64,000 nucleotides of DNA. Source: Castanea sativa (lineage: Eukaryota; Streptophyta; Magnoliopsida; Fagales; Fagaceae). The DNA lies in NCBI RefSeq assembly GCF_040712315.1, contig NC_134015.1, forward strand, positions 25,173,614 to 25,237,613, written 5' to 3'. The position numbers and the translations under genes are program-made. Under the pieces are notes generated by a model. The model saw nothing but the letters and a program-made list of their open reading frames with translations. It searched no databases and was not told where the DNA came from. Shown here piece after piece: positions 11,247-24,327 of this stretch. Within the stretch, counting starts at the first letter, position 1; each line of letters starts with the position of its first letter.

Positions 11247-12377
11247 AAAAAAAAAAAAATCCTAACAAGAAACTTGAAAGGTTTTTTTTATTGGAAGCGT
11301 TGGGGTTAGGTCTTATGCTTTTACGAGCTTTAAAAGAGGGAAAAGCAGAACTCCAACAAATCCAACCAACTCGTTTGCTACCTTGCCTACAAGGCTAGCT
11401 AATAGATGTTAAAAAACCATAATTGAGATAGGTGCCAAACGAAAAATAGACCTAGACAGAAGAAAAAGTAGTATAAATTATTGAGGGAAAATAATAATGA
11501 AGAGGAAAAGAAAGAGTTCTCAACTTTTACGCTCTGTAAAATCCATATGTGTTATTGCCACATACTACTTTAACTAAAATGGATAGAGTCATAGAGAGGT
11601 CATATACGAAAACCAAAATGTATAGACTATAGACCACAATAAGAGCATTCTTATCAGAATTGGTTGAGAGGGATTGAGGCATAGAGCCCCGTGATCCCAC
11701 TTCCAAAGTGTGCCAAGGCAAGCCACACTGGCACTGCTGAACAATTCACATACAATTGAATGCACATTGATGATGAGATTAGTTTCTGTATTGAAGCACC
11801 TGTTTGGAAAGCCACCAGTGCTCTTTTCTTTTCTTTTTCTTTTTTTTTCTTTTTTTTTTTGGGATTCAAGTATAAACAAATATTCAAAAAAAAGAGAAAA
11901 ACAAATTAGAGAAAGCTGTTGAAGGTGTGCTTACAAAACTTGATGAAGTTTTATATAACAATGTTGTGCTTGTCATTGCGACTTGTAGTGGCGGAGATAG
12001 GGTTTCATTTAAGGGCCAAGATTAAAAGACAAGAATGAAAGGAAAATAAACTAAAATTTTTTAAATCTATACTAACAATAAAATAAATAAACAACAATTA
12101 ATTAAATTATTTATTTCACATTATTAGAATAAATAAAAATAATCAATCTATAATAAATAACAATTAAAGTTAATCTATATACACAATTCATCCAAAAAAT
12201 AATTTATATACATAAAGTTTGAACATAAGTTGCCCAACCAATCAACCCTAATGTCGTGTTGCAAATAGCTGCTAAAGTTTAAACATCTGGCAAAGTTTGG
12301 GTCCAATGTCTATTTGCCCTAGACCTGTTATGATAGTGACATGTCTCTACTTTTGTTAACATGAAATCATCCCAATA
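11247..12377. other. Intergenic, nothing recognised
   Basis: AT-rich sequence with poly-A/T tracts. A motif CTTGTAGTGGCGGAGATAGG at 11984 resembles widespread plant repeat edges but could not be assigned. The reading frames over 11589-11922 are low-complexity and convincing on neither strand. Confidence 0.4.
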
Positions 12378-12385
12378 GGTCTGGT

Positions 12386-13740
12386 CATGGTTGTCAAAAT
12401 CGCGATCCGGATCGTAAAATCGCACGATTTTACGATCCTACCTCACCAAAAAGTTTAAAATCGTAGTAGGATCGCAAAAATATTAAGATCGTAGGTAGGA
12501 TCGTATAGGATCGTAGGATCGTATGGGATCCTACCGATCCTACCATTTGGCTTGAATTTTTTTATTTATTTATTTTTTTTTATTTTTATAAGTGGGATTC
12601 ATTTGTGTAAACCTAAACCCACAAGTCCAACAGGTTTTAGAAGCTTAATAATGAATTGAAGTCCCAAATTTACCCCTATGTCAACATAAAATTTTTAAAA
12701 AATCTATGGTATAAATTTAACGTTTTCAAAAACAAAACCTAAACTATTTAGAAACACAAAGCTCCAGCATGCACTTCTATCCCGCGCCTCCTCAACCCTC
12801 TGTCAAAAACCCAACACCTCTCAGCCCTGTTAATGGTGAGCCATCACTGCCTTGAAGCTTTCTTAACTTAAGTTTAACGTTTTTTTTTATATAAAAAAAA
12901 AACCCAGTCAAAAACCCAGCACCTCAATCCCACGCCTCCTCCCTCTTCTGTCAAAAACCCAGAACCTCTCAGCCCTCTCAATAATGTTGTCCTGAGCCAT
13001 CGCTGCCTTTAAGCTTTCTGGTAATTTGTTTTGGTAGTTAGTACTTAGTAGTTTATCATTTATTTGTACTTTGATAGTTTGATTCCATATTGTTGTGTTG
13101 TGTATATGATTTTGACAAAACTTTTAAGGTTTTTATTTTTCTATTTTGTTAACTAAATTAAGTAAAATTTGAAAAATTATGAAACATGATCTTCAGTATT
13201 TGAATCTTTGAGAAATATTAGTAAACACAATTAGTAGTTTAGAATTGCACACAACCTATTTGATGAATTCTTTGTGTGATTTTTTGAGGATGCTCTGTAT
13301 CTTGGTGTCTTTTTTTTTTTTTTTTTGCAGCTCTAGTACAAATATACAATGTCTACTTTGGCTAGAAAGAAAATTAAGTGAATTTTCCATTTGTGTAGAT
13401 AATATTTTGGTACTTAGTTCTAATTAAACATGTACTGAACTTTTTAGATACCTTATGTCAAAAGTTAAATATATTTTGCATCATTAGAATGACATAAGAA
13501 CAATGCAGTGCATGCAAATTACATTTTATGATGCAATTTTTTTTTTAATGGATGGATTCATATTTTAAGTGATTATATAATATACAAAGTCACTATCAAT
13601 AGGTTTTTTACTTAAAATTTGAAAATAGGTAGGATCTTACGATCCACGATTCGATCTTACGATCCACGATTCGATCCTACGATCTTCGATCCTACCTACC
13701 TTCCACGATCTTACGTAAGATCCCGATTTTGACAACCTTG
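12386..13740. mobile_element. Non-autonomous hAT-like element with ATCGTAGGATCG arrays, 1,355 bp
   Basis: Left end CATGGTTGTCAAAATCG and right end, reverse-complemented, CAAGGTTGTCAAAATCG form near-perfect inverted termini. Identical GGTCTGGT octamers flank them (12378-12385 and 13741-13748). Subterminal regions are dense arrays of GATCGTA / TACGATCC motifs at both ends (12400-12545 and 13625-13735). The interior has an imperfect duplication (12770-12860 versus 12895-13020, both with CCTCTCAGCCCT and GAGCCATC). No transposase. The 8-bp duplication favours hAT; Mutator-like is the alternative. Confidence 0.85.
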
Positions 13741-13748
13741 GGTCTGGT

Positions 13749-16313
13749 GCATTGGATGCACTAGAACAAACCAAGTCATTGAACATTATATATGATTTTT
13801 AAAAATTAATAGAAAAGATAAATCAATGTAAAAAATATTGCAAGTATAGTAAAATGTAACATTTCTTTCTCTATTCTTCTAAGCATTTAAAATTTTGAGT
13901 TTATAGCAAAAACTGAAAATTTGAAACTATAAAAAATATTAAAAGAGAAGAAGGGGTAAAAAAAAAAAGATGTACAAGTTTTTTTTTGAGAAGCATGTAC
14001 AAGTTTTTAAGGTTTTTGTGTTATAAAAGGTATAAGTTAATTGAATAATCTTGAACTTTTAATATTTACCTTGGTTCACCTTGTTTAGAATCCTAACTAC
14101 AAGCCAATAGAATAGAAAAAAATATTAGGAATTTTGATCAAGTGAGTCGAGTTAAATATTAAAAGTTGAAGATTAAAAGAAACTAATATTAGTTTCATAC
14201 ATACATAATTCGTACCGAATATGCTTCTCAATCTCAATTCGTAGGACTTTCTCCACACAAAAAAACTCAATTCGTAGGATATTTTAAGGCCTACTTGAGG
14301 GATCGCCAATCCCCATGTGCATGAATCAATTCTACACCAACCATTAAAATGATATAAACCAAATAGATGATATTTTCGGTTGTTGAACAAAAATTAATAT
14401 CTTATTTATAAGTGTCAATTTTTTTTCCCAGAAGAATTTAAGTATCAAATAATGACTTATATTTTTTGTGAAAAAAATACTTTAATTCATAATTTATTCC
14501 ATGATAGTAATATTAGTTCAAACATCGTACCAATATAGAACTCACCCCAAAAAAATTTGGTCGAAATTCCGCACAATGACATTTATAGTAAAATATGAAA
14601 AATGTTAGTGTCACCAAAAAAATATCATAATTTTTGGTACAATTTAGCCCGTGGTGAATTGAGTGAATTGAGAGCAGTAAAGAAAAAAAAAATAGTAGGT
14701 TTATAAAAGTCTATATTTCTTTCTTTTATTTACAATTTGCTATATGAATAACGAATTTCAGCGAAAATTGTAATTCTTTTTTTTTAGGTGGTGGGCACCA
14801 GCAATATCTTCTTCTTTTTTGTTAAAGGCACCAGCAATGTCAGTTGGCCATAAAATCCGCTAAGTATCATACAATAATGATAAAGATGATTATTGCTGGT
14901 GAATAAAGAAGAGACATGCAGGCATGGTCGGGACTCGGAATTGGAATTGGAATTGGAATTGGAATTTATATATTACAGAACGAGGAATGCAGCTGGCATG
15001 CATATTGAACCAGTCACTCCATAAAGACACGTGTCAATACTAACGCCCTAGAAGACTATGCAGTAACATGGATTTATCATCAGTCATCATATTCATGGGG
15101 GTGAGGCTGGCTGAGTCAAAATATAACGTAAATCTCATTTTCATGACATGCTACCAAACTCTAGTATGGGATACATATAGACTCCTGCGGCTACTATTAA
15201 TTATTATGTTAATCATATGGTTGACAAAGCAGTCCTCATCATTAAGGACAAAGATACCATAGAAATGGACATTTGAAAAATGACTGGGCTTCTTTTCTTT
15301 TCTTTTTTTCATTTTCTATTTTGAAATTATTTTTCCTTTAATGAAGTGCTTGTCTATTACAATTTATTGGTTAATTCATTTTTTTTCCAGTTATTTATTG
15401 AGGTATAACCTTTAAAAAAATTATGGGAGAAGGTCTGTAACTTATTAGTATATATCTAGGAATACACCAATTTATATTTCTTGGGTTATGGAGGATAATA
15501 GGATATGTTCCTATATACATCTTTTGGTTCAAAATGAGACTTGTGATGCCATTGTGCCAATGAATGACGAAGTAAAAGCAGAACAGCATGCAAAGTTAAG
15601 CACACCCTCATAACATCAATCCCCTAATTCTAAATTCTGAATCAACAGTAGGAATTGGATTCAACAGTAATTTCTGAATCCCTTAAGAGAATTTTTTTTT
15701 AATGATAGTGGGAATTAGAATTTTAAGAGCATTAGTAGGAATTGGATTCCACACATGAAATTTCATAACCAGGCAAATTTTGAGCCAAAGCATTGTCACA
15801 GAAACTTGATTGAACAATTGTTTTCATGAGATCAACTCAATGAGATGACATCAAAAAAATTAGCATTGAAATTATGTGAATGAAGGACAACTTTTGAGGA
15901 TATGTATAATTCCATATAAAATTAATTAAAATTCACTGAAATCTAGTCGCAATTTGTACACCGGATAAGTGAAATTGGACCCTCCAATCATAAACTTAGT
16001 CCTTTTCTTTATGCTTGATGCACTAACAAACATCACACGGATGAACTCTATCTAACTCAGGCACAAAGGGGAAGATTAAAGACACCTCCTTGAGTTTTTC
16101 TGTCTATCTGCATATCAAGGACTTCTAAAATACCATAACATCAAAACCGCTCAAGCTGTAGGGAGGAGGGGGGAGAAAAAAAGAATCTCCATCATGGAAA
16201 AAGAGGACAAACCTCACCCAAAAAAAGGAACAAATAAGGCGCAAAGGGCAGAAGGAATAAACACGATAAATCACATGGGGCCATTAAGAATAATCCAACT
16301 TCACTCCCAAGCT
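13749..16313. other. Intergenic region downstream of the TMK gene
   Basis: AT-rich, with no convincing coding. It includes a short GGAATT array at 14938-14966. About the last 300 bases before 16314 probably hold the 3' UTR of the minus-strand receptor kinase, but I saw no clear poly(A) signal. Repeated phrases such as GGAATTGGATTC at 15650-15755 are noted without assignment. Confidence 0.45.
14938..14966. repeat. (GGAATT)n short tandem repeat, about 5 units
   Basis: Five head-to-tail hexamers followed by TTATATA. Short and unremarkable. Confidence 0.9.
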
Positions 16314-19300
16314 TCAACGTCCATCTGATGATGCAAATGATTCTGCAAAACCAGATGGCCGATTTGGAATGCTGGTTTGGGTATTGTCTCCACTAGCAAG
16401 ATATGATGACGAAGTGGATTCATTTATATTGCTCATTCCCTCAAATTCCTGCCACTTCTTGAGTGCTTGCGGTAAGGGCATATCAAGGTCAATACCATAA
16501 TTGTCCTCATTATCGGGTTCAGTCGGTTTCCAGAGCTCAACAAGAGAAGAAAGCACATTCACTACATAAGCCATGTCGGGCCTCTGGTAGGGTTCTCTCC
16601 CAGTGCAGTGGCCAGCCAACTCTGCAACAGTATTAATAGTGGCAAGGCTTTCCTCGTCAAGATCAATTGTTGGGTCAATGGCCTTCTGAAATGCATCCTT
16701 GTTAAGGTACATTCTACGGAACCATGTGACAAGGTGCAAGCTTTCTTCAGGCTGGGAATCATCGAGTGCCTTTCTACCTGTGATTAGCTCCATCAAAATC
16801 ACTCCAAAGCTATACAAATCAACCTTGGTAGTCACCCGTCCGGTCACTGCTCAGTCATCCATGAAAGTATAATGTCAGTACCACAAGGATTGATAATTGA
16901 TCAGAAACCACAATCATTACAACAATTTATGCATTACTATGGTGAGGTATGCAGAAAAAGGCGATATAAACAAATAGGTATTATATATGAATAACAAATG
17001 TCTGCTTTAGGATTCATTTATCCCATGAGATGAATTTGCAGGGACAAAAGCCATTCCATTTTGTTTCCATAGCATTTCATTAAAGAAATGTTCAAGTACT
17101 GTCTAAAATATATCGGAGAAGAAAATAAATTTTTATGTCCTTACTCCTTAACAATGGAGACCTTGACAGCAACAAGATAAACAGAACACACAAAACAATG
17201 GAATTTACATACAAAGCGCCACCATCACACAATATTAACAGCGACATACATGGTGAACTGTCAAAACCCCTGGCCCCCAAAATAAAAGGATGACATTATA
17301 TTTTGCAAACTGACTATTTATCATGCACCAAATTCTTATCTCAAAACTGCAGCATACAAAAATAACCAAATTCATGCAAACAACAGAATGGATACACATT
17401 AAACACAGGTACAAATAAAATGTAGTATAAATGAATTTAATGTCCTCTCATGAAACCAACACTAAACTTATACGCTGAAATCAATGTATCTAGCAAGGAA
17501 TGAGAGCAACGTAGTACTAGTACAGGAGGCACTGCAGAAATATGAGTTTAGCTCTCATGTTTTGAGGGCGTAATGAAGACCTAACTAATCAAATAGAATA
17601 TGATTTTGAGTTCAAAGATGGTGTCTTCACAAGTCACATTGCACATTATTTTCCCCACATCAATTTAATTATGTTATTTCATTCGGATTCTTAAAGATGT
17701 TTTCAGGCAGTAACATGTAAACAATTGTCTTCTTAGGAAGTGGCTCTATATTGTGAATGGTGGAATAGACAAGGGGCTGCTATTTTGCAGTCATGTAAAA
17801 TGCTGTAAGCCTATGTGCCCACTCAACTTTCCACTTAGTGGTTTCTTCTGAAGGTTCAATGTTTGACTGTTGCTTAAATTCAAAAATCTAATCTTGGTTA
17901 GTCTTGGTTATTTCAAGGACAATCAGCTATAGATTTTTCTGAGCATAGAAAAGTTTAAAAAAAATTTAATACCTCTAATATTTAAGTCAAAGAAAATTTA
18001 AGAAGGTACCTGCGTATTCTGGTGCAAGATACCCAAAAGTTCCAGCTAGTTTAGTTTCAACAGAGAATTTTCCTTCTGGAGCAAGTCGAACCAGTCCAAA
18101 GTCTGACACTTTAGCCCGCATATCATCTCCAAGAAGAATGTTTGATGGTTTCAGATCCCTATGGATAAAGCTTTGATGGGCTAAACTATGCAGATATTCA
18201 ACTCCCCTGGCAACATCCAAGGCAATGGTCAGCCTTCGTGTCCACTCAAGTGGTTTCAACCCCAAGTCTTTCCAGTGAAACAGATGCTGATTAAGACTCC
18301 CCTGGGGCATGTATTCATAAACAAGAAGCCTCTCATTTCCATCCAAGCAATACCCAAGAAGTGCAACTAAATGCCGGTGTCGAACCTTTGTAAGAACTGC
18401 AATCTCAGACATGAATTCAGTCTGACCCTTTTCACCCACTGGCCCTGATTCCATTCTCTTCACCGCAATCTTTGTCCCATCATGCAATTCCCCCTTGTAA
18501 ACGGTTCCAAAACCCCCTCTTCCCAATATATTTTCCTCACTGAAATTGTTGGTGACACTCTTCAAAACTTGAATGGAAATTACCATATTCCCAGCCTCCA
18601 CAACATGAACGTCATTGTGACCATTACTTCTGGGACTGAAAGCATCATATGCACCACCATTTGCACCATTTGGTGCAACAGTAATCTTCACAGCATCCTG
18701 GTCCCCAGAGTATTGAGGATGTATTACCACTGCTTGAGGACTTTGTACTTTACTAGAACGCTTTTTCTTTTTACTTAACCAACAGTAAACCGCAGCCCCA
18801 GCAAATAGCAGTACCACAGCACCACCAACCGAAGCCCCCACAATAACTCCAACTTTAGATTTTGTCTTACCACTCTCAGAACCACCATCACCACCACTGG
18901 ATGGCGAGCCAGGAGGCGCCGGTGAAGGGGAACTACTTGTAGCCTTTCCGATATCAGGATTCCCATCCGTGTTCACCTTCACACCATTTCTAAAAGCCGG
19001 TACAGCCCCATACAATCGATTATTCGAAACGTCAAGTTCCACAAGATTAGGCAATTTTGTAAGCTCACTCGGTATAGTACCCGTCAGAGAATTACCCGAT
19101 AAGATCAATTTTTGAAGCGACGGAAGCAGTGTAAAATTGGGAGAAATCGTGCCCGAAAGACCCATCTTCTGAAAATTAAGAACCGAAATGTTGCCACTTC
19201 CCACACATACAACCCCCTGCCAAGTCTTACAAGGATCATTTCCTTCCCAACTACTCGCAAACACTTTCGGATACCCAAAAGCTTTCACAACCGATAACAG

Positions 19301-20305
19301 AGCATTAACACGGGAATCACAAGCTTCACCGGGCACATCCGAGCAAAAACTATTAATCCCGCTCATATCTACATCCACACTACTAGGAAACTTAGGGGTC
19401 GGCCCTTGAAGCAAATTATTAGTCAAATTCACAGTTTTAAGGCTAGGGAGATTCACAAAAGAATCCGGAACAACTCCGGTCAATGAATTGTCCCTAAAAC
19501 TAGCATCACTCAAGGTAGTTACTTTCGAAAAGTCCGGTATCGGACCCGTAAACTGATTCCCATGTAACCAAACACTAGTCAAGGAAGTCATGTTAGCTAA
19601 AACAGCAATAGACCCATTAAGCTTTGTGTCACCCTGTTGCCCATTTAGCCAAAGTTCCTGAATACTCGAGCCAGATAAACTTGCAGGCAATTCACCTTCT
19701 AGGTAATTGAAAGCCAAATGCAGAGTCGTCAAAGACACTAAAGAGCTTAAGTCTGGGATATTACCGGTGACGCTACAGTTGGTGGCCCTGAACGTTTGGA
19801 GTGAAGTGGCTTCCTTGATGCTTTCTGGGATGGCCCATCTTTCAAAAGGGTTGTCGTCGATGGTTATGGACTGCAACGAGGTCATGCCGGTGAAGAAATC
19901 TGAAGGGAAGCTACTGAATTGGTTGCTGTGAGCTATGATTTGAGTCAAAGAGCTTAACCCCGCGAGGCTTGGGAAATCGCCTGAGAACTGGTTCCCTTGC
20001 ACCTCGAAATCGCTCAGAGCCGTAAGGTTCTGAAGCTCCTTCGGCAGTGTGCCTTGGAGATTCATGTCCTTGATTTGGATCTTCGTGACCCGGTTCGACC
20101 CGTCGCACTGTACGTTGTCCCAGTCACACGGGTTCGTCGCTGCCCATCCTAGAGACCCCGTGTCCTTTATGCTCCCTTTAAAGCTTTTCATCACCGCCGC
20201 GTCGTCGGAGTAAACAACAACCACATTGCCACACAGCACAGAAACAACGAAGAGAAAGAAAATCCTCAAAACCACATAACCACCACCCTTCTGGGTTTTT
20301 GCCAT
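16314..20305 (-). CDS. TMK3: Receptor-like kinase TMK (TMK3-like), complete, two exons
   Basis: Exon 1 is 20305-18010 and exon 2 is 16846-16314, with an 1163-bp GT-AG intron (donor GCAG|GTACCT, acceptor GCAG|TGACC) that splits the Val codon of PEYAVTGRV. The product is 942 aa, the usual length for the family. Residues 1-33 are a signal peptide. Two LRR blocks are separated by an island: the first opens with [10 protein letters not shown], the second with [10 protein letters not shown] transmembrane helix lies at about 483-508, followed by KKKK. The kinase domain starts near 590 with [17 protein letters not shown] (about 715), DFG (about 735) and APE, all intact. Family role: plasma-membrane TMKs act in auxin signalling, including ROP GTPase and proton-pump control. 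[13 protein letters not shown] and the NTQTSIP-type tail point to TMK3 over TMK1. This is the only intact host gene here. Confidence 0.97.
16847..18009 (-). other. Intron of the TMK gene
   Basis: Starts GTACCTTCTT and ends GCAG on the minus strand. Without it, exon 1 would run on after PEYAG for only a few codons before a stop. No transposon or RNA gene was recognised inside. Confidence 0.95.
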
Positions 20306-20880
20306 AGTTAAAAACTCACAAAATGCGGATGTTATTTCTTGGGTTTTCTCTCTCTCTCTCTGGTTCTCTGGTGCTGGTTTTCCAAAACAAACCCAGAATA
20401 GTCACGCGGCTTTCCGGGTTGTTATAATTGTTGTTATTTTTTCTTGACAAAATCAAAAGCTCTGGAGGAAAAAGAGGTGGTTTTTTTTTTCTTTTTTTTC
20501 TTAGACTTTGTTAGGGTTTATGAGACGGTGGTTACAAATAAGAAAAAGCATTTGGTTCTTTTTTCAAGAGAGGGAATACTGTTTGGAAGACGAAGCGGCG
20601 GCGGTGATAGAGCCGGGGGAAGAGGGGTAAAACACGTTTGCAGCAAAATTGGCATATAACAAGGGCCTGAATTTTTAATATTTTGATTTCTCAATCGGAA
20701 CCGTTGGTTATCGTGGGTCCTGTTGAATGGACGGTGGTGATTCGGGGTGGAGTGTGCTAGTTTGTTTGGGGCAATAAGGGCTGGCAAAAATAAAGCGTGG
20801 GGTCCAGGGAGGAGGTTTAAAACCAATGGTCTGGACAGCATAACACTCTCTGTATACGGACGGTACTACACGTAATGTTT
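20306..20880 (-). promoter_or_regulatory. TMK 5' leader and proximal promoter
   Basis: Reading upstream from the ATG, the leader has a GA repeat (GAGAGAGAGAG at about 20363-20349) and AACCCAGAA-type sequence, common in plant 5' UTRs. I saw no unambiguous TATA box. The same sequence is present, about 10 percent diverged by eye, at 45760-46246 and 47291-47400, so this promoter exists twice in the window. The reading frame at 20518-20841 is non-coding. Confidence 0.6.
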
Positions 20881-21250
20881 AGTGGGGGCTTAAAAGAGGT
20901 TTTGTTTTTTCTATCATTTCTTTTAGATAAGGGTTAACCTATCTTTGCTGATTTTTTTGTAATTTTTCTTTTTATGAAAACTATTTATAAGAGTATTTAA
21001 CTAATTATATCCTCAGTGTCCTAAATAAATATTCTTGTTTTTAATTTCTGAATTTTATAAAATTTTAATTTTTGAATCTCTCATGTATTAATTTTTTTAT
21101 ATAGTAAATTTAGGAATATACCAAAATCCACAGCATTCTTAAATGTTCATTTTTTTAATTCGTCTAACAAAATTTTATTTTCACCAAATACTGATAGTGG
21201 TTCATTTATAAGTGTTAAAATGCAATTATAAATTGATATTTAAACATATT

Positions 21251-21472
21251 AGTCCGTTTGGATAGAACTTATTGCTGAAAACTGAAAACTAAAAACACTG
21301 TAGCAAAATAATTTTTTAATATGTAAAAAAACACTGTTCACTCTTTTTTTACTGTTTATATGCCTTGATGCACTGTTCATGTCCCATGAACAGTGCACCA
21401 AGCGCTGATCTTTAAAAAAAAAAAAAAAAAAAAACGCAGATGCATGAAGAAAAACAGGAATCCAAACGGGCA
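21251..21472. mobile_element. Tourist-like MITE copy A
   Basis: Begins near GTCCGTTTGGATAGAAC and ends ATCCAAACGGGC. It contains AACACTGTAGCAAAATAA and the hairpin-like GTTCATGTCCCATGAAC. Copy 2 of the duplication reads straight through (CATATTGTGTAATTGCGGG near 47795), so this insertion came after the duplication. It shares its interior with 26321-26590, in opposite orientation. Confidence 0.8.
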
Positions 21473-23237
21473 AATTGCGGATAGATTTTAGTGTATTTGT
21501 GGACGCAAACTGAAAGTTTTTGTAACCAATAGATTAACATATTTTAATAAAACTAATTTCAAAATTTCTTGTCCTTTTTGTATTTTTGTCTAATTGTCTA
21601 ATTATGATAATAATAGACTAATAGCAGTGTACAAAACCTGGATAATCCTTAAAGGGATATTTTCTTCTTTTCTTTTTTTTTTTGATGTGTTACAGAGATA
21701 TTTTCTGATAGACTATCCCAAACTTAAATTGCCAAACCAAACAAAAAATTATAGGTTCCGGTACAAACTTGCCTTACCTACTTGAAAAAAAAATATATAT
21801 TCTTACCTTTTTAATCATATAAAAAGTTCTCTCTTTACTTCTTCTTTACGATCCAGCTGTATGGATGTTTTTCCAACTCAGAAATTACGTGTGGAGTTGT
21901 TTTCTTGAACTAGTGGGACTAGAAAAGATATTGAAGAACTGTTTATCCCTTGATTGCTTCTAGTTTGTCTCATATTTCCTTTTAGGGACCACGATGATTA
22001 TGTTTAATTTCAAACATTTTTTTTGTTGTTACTTGAAAATTATTTTTTCACAATAAAAACAAACACTTGAGTTTTCATAAGAAGTTAACAAATACTTTCT
22101 GTTTGTTTCTGGAGTTTTCACAAGAAGTTAACAAATACTTTCTAGAGTTTTAACAAGAAGTTTATCATATTATTACAATTTACGTTACATGGACACAGCT
22201 AAGATATTTAAGAGTGCGTATCCGTGTAGTTACCCACTACCCATACAATTTAGATATTTAATTTATTTAAACTTTTAGCTTTTTTATGAGTACTTTAAAT
22301 AACATTTTATGGGTATTATTGTATTTTTTTACTATTTATTATTGTCTTTATTATTGTTACTTAATTTACTAAACCTAAAATATTAGGTCAAAAATATTTA
22401 ATATAACTAATTAATATTAATTTATAGTCATACCATAGATATTTTATACCTTAATTTTTCAAGAAATGTTATATCTATATACTCGTTCCAGGTTGGTCCC
22501 TTGTAAATTTTTTTTTTTTTTTTCATAGATTCCGGTCCCATGTAACTTAGATTACAATTTACAAAGAATAAAAAAACAAACAAAAGAATTTTAACTGTTC
22601 CAACCGTGTCAGAGTTAAATATTCATCCTCCTCGGTCTTGTCTGACTGTGTTCACATTTTAAGCAGAGAAGCCCGAATCCAACGCTAATAATCAGGATTT
22701 TTAAGTAATTACTATTAATAAATTATGGGATTTGTACCAAATATCCATATTACAGTTTCTAGTTTCTACTACTTTTAATGCTGGTTTACGCGTTGCCATA
22801 TTTTTTTGTCAACATCCACAACAGTTTCTGACAAAGCTATTAAAGAATCTTTCATGTTTTTATTACAGAGCCCCAGTTTTTTTTTTTGGGGCGCTTTTAA
22901 GGTATCAACTAGGCGTTTTTCCGAGTTGTATTATTTTATGGCGCACTTTTTAAAGTCATTAAAAAATTTTTTTAAAAGCACCTGAGTTTATATATTTTTT
23001 TTTTGTGACATTGGTTGACAATTTATTTTAAAAAAGTTTTGATATTATTTTTATGAAAAATAAAAAAGCTGTTGAAACATTAATTTGTTTTTTTTCCCAT
23101 AAAATTTTTTTTTAAATGAATTATTAACTAATGTCTTAAAGACATTCATAAGTATTACAGGTTTTCGTTAAAAAGAAAAAGAAAAAAAAAGTACAAGTTT
23201 GGTTGGTGTAGCTAATAATATATTTTTTCTACTAAGT

Positions 23238-23468
23238 GAGCGTTTGGTTCTTGCGTTTTCAGCCACGTTTTGCGTTTTCAGCCACGTTTTGCATTTTTAG
23301 CTTCTTATTTTTTTTTTTTTTTTTAAACCAGCGCCTATTACATTGTTCATGGGATATGAACAGTGCAAATAGGCAAATGAACAGTATTTTGGTGTGAACA
23401 GTAATCCGAAAATTATTATTTTTATTATTTTCAGCTTTCAACAAAATAAGTTGTATCCAAACGCACCC
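23238..23468. mobile_element. Tourist-like MITE copy B
   Basis: Ends GTGAGCGTTTGGTT and, reverse-complemented, GGGTGCGTTTGGAT, flanked by TAA on both sides, a pattern typical of PIF/Harbinger MITEs. The interior carries GTTCATGGGATATGAACAGTGC, a self-complementary motif like that in copy A. Absent at the equivalent place in the second duplication copy, which is deleted there. Confidence 0.75.
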
Positions 23469-23777
23469 TAAATTTAGTTTTAGGGCTATTGAATGCTGAT
23501 CCAATGGCAGAATCAAAATTTAATTTTACGGGTTGAAGTTGAACTAAGTTTAGATAATTAAAATTTTGTTGTAAACTGTATATTCTATTGTAAATAAAGT
23601 TGGATATGAGGATGGTCCGGTTTGGGATGGGAGTGCTACACAGTTCAAGTTTTGGGTCAAGTTGGGCAAGAATAAATGGGTTATCAAACACTCCAAAGAT
23701 GAAGAAGAGGTGGGTCTTGGACAAAGTTCAGAAAATGAAATAAGCAATTTTGGGTCTCTGGTTTGTGAAATTGGTTC

Positions 23778-24252
23778 TGATGAACCAGAAATTTATGGTC
23801 GTCATTATACAAAGGTTTTCATTCACCCAGAGTTGACGTTGCACATTTATTACGATCATTGATGACAAAATGTAACTGACGGACCAACGGTCACAGAATG
23901 AGTTGTGACCTCCAAACAAAGATTCTATAACGCACTAGCCGTTGAGCATAAATGCAGCACATCATTACCCATTAATGAGGCATACAACTATAAAAGAGAA
24001 GATAACAGAAACCTAAGGTACGCCCAATTGCACACAAATACTCTACGAAAATCACTCTCCAGTCTGTTTCTCTCTAAAATCCTTCTCCCTTACTGACTTA
24101 AGCATTGGACGCGGTTTGGTTGATGCCACACCAGCGTGTTACACTTCCACCCAGTTCATTTTGCAGGTTTCTCATCTACAGAGACAACCCCATTCACAGC
24201 ATCGTCCATCCACTAAGATGAAGAACTCAACTGTTGATTTTTTGCATCATCA
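23778..24252 (+). repeat. 5' LTR of element 1
   Basis: 475 bp, TG...CA. It contains CAACTATAAAAGAGAAG at about 23986-24002, a good TATA box for the element's own transcription. It pairs with 33391-33865. Confidence 0.95.
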
Positions 24253-24255
24253 GTT

Positions 24256-24273
24256 TGGTGCCGTTTGTGGGAA
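24256..24273 (+). other. Primer-binding site of element 1
   Basis: TGGTGCCGTTTGTGGGAA begins three bases after the LTR. It differs by one base from TGGCGCCG, the complement of plant tRNA-Asp used by several Ty3/gypsy lineages; C to T decay explains the change. Confidence 0.65.
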
Positions 24274-24327
24274 CGTAATCATTCAAACTATCTTTCCTAG
24301 TGACAAAAGAGTTCCTTGAAGTACGAG

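Larger units (their letters stand above)
20881..23777. other. TMK upstream intergenic region
   Basis: AT-rich and non-coding, with two Tourist-like MITEs. The segment 23470-23660 is absent from the second copy at about 49410. Reading frames at 23431-23747 and 23662-23862 have no recognisable family match. Confidence 0.6.

Noticed and set aside
11984..11994. CTTGTAGTG at 11985 as the missing CACTA right terminus
   Set aside because: Reverse complement CACTACAAG matches 9 bases, but the following bases (TCGCAATG) do not match AAATCTGGG, subterminal motifs are absent and the flank GCG does not match TTC.
18188..20108. Plus- and minus-strand frames over the TMK gene
   Set aside because: Shadows of the receptor kinase coding exon in other frames.
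23662..23862. 66-codon reading frame near element 1 left edge
   Set aside because: Crosses the LTR boundary at 23778, so it cannot be an old gene in this form; no family match.
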